Assembly: GCA_019751935.1 (NCBI GenBank)
Contig: JAIEMR010000007.1
Location: 1-9,540 of the forward strand
Origin: Alphaproteobacteria bacterium
Lineage (GTDB): Bacteria > Pseudomonadota > Alphaproteobacteria > Paracaedibacterales > CAIULA01
Direction of reading: 5' to 3'
DNA: 9,540 bases
Positions 6,154 to 9,540 of this stretch are shown here, in pieces. The translations under genes and the position numbers were made by a program. Every line of letters begins with the position of its first letter. Within the stretch, counting starts at the first letter, position 1. Under the pieces are notes generated by a model. That model had not been told where the DNA came from. It made no database searches and saw nothing but the letters and a program-made list of their open reading frames with translations.

Positions 6154-7920
6154 TCACTTCTTCTTCTTTTTTGCTGCTCCAGCTAATGGTTCTGGTGGTT
6201 GTTGATATTCACTATAATCCCCCAAACCATAACGACCGGCTCCAAAATCCTCGAATTGGGACTCTTCACCAAAATCAGACGCTGGTACTAACCCTCTTTC
6301 TTTTCTTTTTTTCTCACTTTTTTTCTCACTTTTTTTCTTAGTTACAACTTCTTTAGTGGCCGCTGCAGCGCTTTCTGGTATCAATTTCTTAAACTCAGCA
6401 TTTATGGCTTCTTGCAGTATTCGGATGTCTATATGAGATAATGAATCAGTTTTTAGGCTTATCAGATGCTCTCTTAAGGCTGCTAATTTTCCTATTTTCA
6501 TTGCATTTGAAACGCTATCTGCAGGTAGTTCGCCATAAGCTTGGATAACGCCTGTTGCGTGATTGAATGAGCTTTTTATCATAGAAGCGCCTGTTTCATT
6601 TGCTGCTTCGATAAATGGAATGGCATCTGTATAATAAGTAAGTGCTTCGTTTAAATGCTCCGCTTGCCCTGTTAGTTTATATCTTGCCCAAGCCCCATCT
6701 CCTAGAAAGACTTTTGTTGCAGCATTGCGATAAGAAAAAAGACCTTCAAAACGATAACCATCTATTTTTCCTAAGGTTTTCCCAGATGCTGCTAGTAAAG
6801 GCTCAGCAGTATCGTCTCTTAAATGTTCTCCGAAACGCAATTGCATTTTCCCTAAAACATATAAAGTGTGACGGAAGGTTAATTCCCCTTCAGCGCCCGC
6901 TGCATCCCCTAATCCTCCTAGTAAATTACTAATCTTTTCACAGTCTTCCTGTGCCCAAGCAAATTGGGCATGTCCTTGCCATAATTTACGAATCCTTTCA
7001 TCTTCACCCCAAATTGTTGTTGCCTTATCTGATGAAACAAAATCATTTAAGTATCCGTAAAAATTTCCTGGGCTGCTAAATAATGCGGGAATAATGCGGG
7101 AATAAGAATGCCATGAAATTCCTAGCTGCCTTAATTCTAAAAAGTTATTTAAAGCTATATAAGGAGTCCCAGCTAAAAGATGTAAAACTGTTTGCACCGA
7201 GTAAAGATGAAGTCTGGAAAATTCATCTAAGGGGCCTGTAGTTTCTGCGGCATTAACTTTTTCAATAAGCGCAGCTGATAAAACTGCTGCTTGTTGAGGT
7301 TTGCCTGCTTTTAATTCTGCTACGACAGCCATAAGCTCATCTTTGATAGCTATTGTTGGAATGGGTTTTGCGTCCCATGTGTGCTCAAGCAATCTTTCTA
7401 CGTTAGGTAAAATATGATCTTTCATTGTATCACTGCCTAAGCGAGCAAGTGCTGCATCTGTATTAGATTCATCAAATTGAGAGCATTGATGTCCGCTCAA
7501 AGGTATAAAACCTGCAACAGGCTGAGATAAAGGGATCAGTGCTTCTGACAAAGCATCCATTTCCGCTTCACCCCTATCTTGTGCAGCAAGTACTTCTTTC
7601 TCCCTTGGAGGTTGCCTGAGTGAAGGGCGTCTTATCATTACTGATGGAGCAGGGATTGGTTCGTCAGTTAATAAGCTACGGCGATCTGCTAATCCATATT
7701 CAGGGGCTGAAAAAGCTCGCTTTAAAGGTGCAGGTACAACAGAGAGTGTAAGAGGTTGGGATGACGAGGCGCCTAATGTTCGGGTCCTTGGAATTCTCTG
7801 CAAAGGCCCTGTCGGCGCTTTGTCATCGACAGATGCATGAGCGATTGGGATGACAGTGCTAGTAGCTAGTAAAGAAAAGATGCTGATGGTGAAGATTTTG
7901 GAATATGTTTTGGGGATCAT
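6154..7920 (-). CDS. Exported helical protein of unknown function with Lys-rich C-terminus (588 aa)
   Basis: I do not recognise this family. Residues 1-29 form a Sec-type signal peptide: Lys4 and Lys8, a hydrophobic core and an Ala-His-Ala site. Residues 30-115 are Pro/Arg/Ser-rich and probably disordered. From about 150 to 510 the protein is helical, and segments such as EALTYYTDAIPFIEAA recall degenerate TPR-like repeats, though none is a clear match. The tail carries a basic stretch of KKSE repeats and KKRKER (528-542), then an acidic/aromatic Gly-rich part, and ends in five Lys. The basic stretch resembles a nuclear localisation signal, but it could equally bind nucleic acid or envelope polymers. 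The ATG has AAAGAGG with a 5-nt spacer, so the start is sound. It could be periplasmic or a Sec-dependent secreted effector. Confidence 0.8.
   Translation of the reverse strand: MIPKTYSKIFTISIFSLLATSTVIPIAHASVDDKAPTGPLQRIPRTRTLGASSSQPLTLSVVPAPLKRAFSAPEYGLADRRSLLTDEPIPAPSVMIRRPSLRQPPREKEVLAAQDRGEAEMDALSEALIPLSQPVAGFIPLSGHQCSQFDESNTDAALARLGSDTMKDHILPNVERLLEHTWDAKPIPTIAIKDELMAVVAELKAGKPQQAAVLSAALIEKVNAAETTGPLDEFSRLHLYSVQTVLHLLAGTPYIALNNFLELRQLGISWHSYSRIIPALFSSPGNFYGYLNDFVSSDKATTIWGEDERIRKLWQGHAQFAWAQEDCEKISNLLGGLGDAAGAEGELTFRHTLYVLGKMQLRFGEHLRDDTAEPLLAASGKTLGKIDGYRFEGLFSYRNAATKVFLGDGAWARYKLTGQAEHLNEALTYYTDAIPFIEAANETGASMIKSSFNHATGVIQAYGELPADSVSNAMKIGKLAALREHLISLKTDSLSHIDIRILQEAINAEFKKLIPESAAAATKEVVTKKKSEKKSEKKRKERGLVPASDFGEESQFEDFGAGRYGLGDYSEYQQPPEPLAGAAKKKKK
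6306..6336. repeat. 12-bp tandem repeat with three runs of seven T
   Basis: The unit TTTTTTTCTCAC occurs twice, followed by a third T7 run, all within the 588-aa gene. Read on the minus strand it encodes Ser-Glu-Lys-Lys units. Whole-unit changes would keep the frame, whereas slippage in a single T7 run would shift it and alter the last 50 or so residues. Confidence 0.8.
7079..7100. repeat. 11-bp direct repeat inside the 588-aa gene
   Basis: AATAATGCGGG occurs twice in tandem, with AATAA of a third copy following. Because 11 is not a multiple of three, gain or loss of a unit would break the reading frame. The frame is open across it in this sequence. Confidence 0.6.
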
Positions 7921-8328
7921 AGTTACCTCTTTATAATTTAAAGGTTTAATATTATTACTCGTGAAAACACGAAAATCTTAGATAGTGTTAATAATGTGGC
8001 CAATAATAAAAAATAGTATCAACGTGATTTTTTGCAGATTGACAATAATGCTTTTTTATGACGCTTTTCAAAAACCGGATCAAGATGTTTTTATTTTTGA
8101 ATAATCGGATGGAGGTATGTGAGGTTTAAAATTAACCTTCAATGCAAAGAGGCCAGGACACTGTAAAGGCCTTGGCACTATCTCTGTATGGATGTTTGGA
8201 TATTTTAAATAGATCAGACGACGAGGCAATCTCAACATCTGGGGGATTTGAGAGATGAGAGAAGAGAAAGCGGTAAAAGAAAGTTTAACCCCCTCTCTGT
8301 TGCCGCCAATAATTAATATTTGAGAGCG
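7921..8328. other. 408-bp intergenic stretch without a gene
   Basis: I find no reading frame worth calling. The part next to 7920 must hold the promoter of the 588-aa gene. A weak minus-strand candidate is TTGGCC-17-TAAGAT (about 7974-8002). A perfect hairpin TCGTG-AAAA-CACGA (7959-7972) would lie in its leader. Further right are AGGTT/AACCT around an AT core (8122-8138), an imperfect direct repeat containing GGCC (about 8146-8179) and a purine-rich run (about 8232-8285). It may be the remnant of a decayed gene, but nothing recognisable remains. No terminator is evident for the 171-aa gene that ends at 8329. Confidence 0.45.
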
Positions 8329-8844
8329 TTAATACGCCTTTTCATGTTCGCTATCGCTGCTGCTATGTCCCGCTGATGAGTTGCTATCACTATGTCCTGC
8401 TGTTGGAGTAATTTTATGATTCTCAGCAGGAGCCTCTATTAAAATATACAGGATTGTTTGAGCCAGATTATTTTTATCATTGTTGTTATTGCCAACTTCG
8501 ACAAGTATTCTTTTTGAAAGATTATGAACTAAATCTAAAGACATATCAGGCGCAATTTTGCAAATGACTTTAGCTAGACTTGATGCATACAAAGGATTGT
8601 TTTCCCGCTCGAATCTGTTCATAAGCGTGCCTGCTAATTTTTTTGTATTTTCAGGGTCAGATTTAAAAGATGATCCTGCAAGATCTGCTAAAAGTAGAGT
8701 ATTTCTTTCTGCCTCAAACTTAGCCCTAAGTGTATCAAGAGACGCTGCGCTTGTGCTTGCAAATGCAGATCCGCCACATAAAATACCTGTAAGCAGAATG
8801 GCACTTAGGCACTGACCGATACGGCTTGATTTAGCTTGAGACAT
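8329..8844 (-). CDS. Small exported protein with Ser/His/acidic tail (171 aa)
   Basis: I do not recognise this family. Residues 1-30 look like a signal peptide: Lys5 and Arg8, the hydrophobic segment LSAILLTGILCGG, and Ala-Phe-Ala before Ser31. About 100 residues of predicted amphipathic helix follow (roughly 34-140), with an Asn-rich turn NNNNDKNN in the middle. The last 25 residues form a low-complexity tail with a repeated A-G-H-S motif, many Ser, and Asp/Glu. ATG is preceded by AAAAGGAA with a 6-nt spacer. Organisation as signal peptide, helical body and charged low-complexity tail resembles the 588-aa neighbour, suggesting a related role at the envelope or outside the cell. The stop of the upstream gene is 71 bp away, so the two may be co-transcribed. 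Confidence 0.75.
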   Translation of the reverse strand: MSQAKSSRIGQCLSAILLTGILCGGSAFASTSAASLDTLRAKFEAERNTLLLADLAGSSFKSDPENTKKLAGTLMNRFERENNPLYASSLAKVICKIAPDMSLDLVHNLSKRILVEVGNNNNDKNNLAQTILYILIEAPAENHKITPTAGHSDSNSSAGHSSSDSEHEKAY

Positions 8845-8915
8845 TTTTTGTTCCTTTTAGCATCTGTAAATAGAAAAACGTTTAGTTTATTTAGTCTATA
8901 ATTTATTAGTTAATG

Positions 8916-9540
8916 TTAGGTTAAATACTTATAGCGTCGAATTATATTAGGATATTCATCTATTCTTTTTTTTAGGTAAGCGAGTCGGCTCTTTTTAGAT
9001 TTATCCATTAAGTCTTCCAATAAACCTTTAAAAGTGTAATTTTCGTCCCGTATGTCAGCATCTGATTCAAACACTATTTGCAAAAATACATTGGTTCTTT
9101 CCCAAACAGTTTTGTTTTTTTCACTGATATATTCTTTTAGCCTACCTAAGGCCTCAGCAGCTGTGAGGGGTGCTGGGTAAACAGTTCTATCCTCATCATC
9201 ATCGTCTTCTTCATCAGTTTCTTCCTCTTCTTCGCTATCACTGTAGCTACTACCGTGTGTGCTCATGGGTTTTCTATCACTCATTTCATCTATTAAATCC
9301 CAATAAATGGGAGTGCAAGATCCTTGGCTATCTTCATCACCATCTTCTTCGGCGCTTGGTAAATCGCTGCTTAACGGTGGGCTTGGGTCAGGTAAGAGCC
9401 AACCAGATGGCACAGTTATCTTAGATGGTTTTTTAGTAGCAATCGGATTATCGCCCTCAGTAGATCCTTCACGACTTTTAGAGGAAACCTGACTTGTTGA
9501 TGGAGATCGACTTCTTTTTTTATCAAGGACCGCTGATTTG
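8916..9540 (-). CDS. Ser/Arg-rich and acidic low-complexity protein, N-terminus outside window (207 aa visible)
   Basis: The minus-strand frame is open to the right edge, so the beginning of this gene is missing. A GTG at 9413 is available but has no reason to be the start. The first visible 42 residues are rich in Ser and basic residues and include DKKRSRSPS, an SR-like basic motif. After a Pro-rich segment comes a very acidic region containing SEEEEETDEEDDDDED. The C-terminal 90 residues are predicted to be helical and basic, with KKSRLAYLKKRIDEYPNIIRRYKYL near the end. I know no family for it. The alternation of basic and poly-acidic disordered regions is more common in eukaryotic nuclear proteins than in free-living bacteria, which makes a host-directed role possible. 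Whether it has a signal peptide cannot be seen. Confidence 0.75.
   Translation of the reverse strand, partial: KSAVLDKKRSRSPSTSQVSSKSREGSTEGDNPIATKKPSKITVPSGWLLPDPSPPLSSDLPSAEEDGDEDSQGSCTPIYWDLIDEMSDRKPMSTHGSSYSDSEEEEETDEEDDDDEDRTVYPAPLTAAEALGRLKEYISEKNKTVWERTNVFLQIVFESDADIRDENYTFKGLLEDLMDKSKKSRLAYLKKRIDEYPNIIRRYKYLT

Noticed and set aside
8039..8044. Perfect TTGACA on the plus strand
   Set aside because: No -10 element lies at 16-18 bp spacing and no plus-strand gene follows. A chance match in AT-rich DNA is more likely.
8048..8104. 18-codon plus-strand frame beginning ATGCTTTTTTATGAC
   Set aside because: There is no ribosome binding site, no promoter with correct spacing and no recognisable peptide.
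8890..8912. TATAAT-like sequence at about 8897-8902 on the plus strand
   Set aside because: There is no plus-strand gene to serve, and the region is generally AT-rich. A promoter for the minus-strand 171-aa gene is expected here, but no pair of boxes is convincing.

Overview
The window most likely comes from a host-associated alphaproteobacterium, possibly of the Holosporales/Paracaedibacter type. Base composition is AT-rich. The ribosomal protein L28 is of the alphaproteobacterial type. Base-salvage genes lie beside several exported, low-complexity proteins of unknown family. The phylum-level placement is fairly safe; the order is an inference from gene style and content, not from a marker tree.

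Layout from left to right. A small exported protein of unknown function (65-493, +) converges on an alpha/beta hydrolase (505-1407, -). A 212-bp gap holds a long imperfect palindrome (1471-1597, centred on base 1534). It ends just before the ribosome binding site of an MFS transporter that starts with TTG (1620-2828, +). Next is a gene-poor stretch (2829-3345) containing a C-rich block and a run of six consecutive inverted repeats. It ends in a clear sigma70-type promoter for rpmB (L28, 3346-3642), which has its own intrinsic terminator. A compact group follows: yhhQ-type 7-deazaguanine/queuine transporter (3700-4458), tgt (4439-5632, overlapping yhhQ) and a fungal-type cytosine deaminase (5674-6117). 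It ends at a bidirectional terminator (6116-6146).

The right third is on the minus strand. It contains a 588-residue exported helical protein with a Lys-rich tail (6154-7920), a 408-bp gap without a gene, a 171-residue exported protein with a Ser/His/acidic tail (8329-8844), and the C-terminal 207 residues of a Ser/Arg-rich then strongly acidic protein that enters from beyond the right edge (8916-9540). None of the three matches a family I recognise. Signal peptides on the two complete ones and the charged low-complexity segments make them candidates for proteins that act in the envelope or in a host cell.

The clearest functional unit is yhhQ-tgt-cytosine deaminase, which looks like a nucleobase-salvage cassette: import of a queuosine base, its insertion into tRNA, and conversion of cytosine to uracil. 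The Tgt substrate pocket carries Gly where preQ1-type enzymes have Val, which hints at direct use of host queuine. The two most unusual non-coding signals are the palindromic element at 1471-1597 and the hairpin cluster at 3047-3183.
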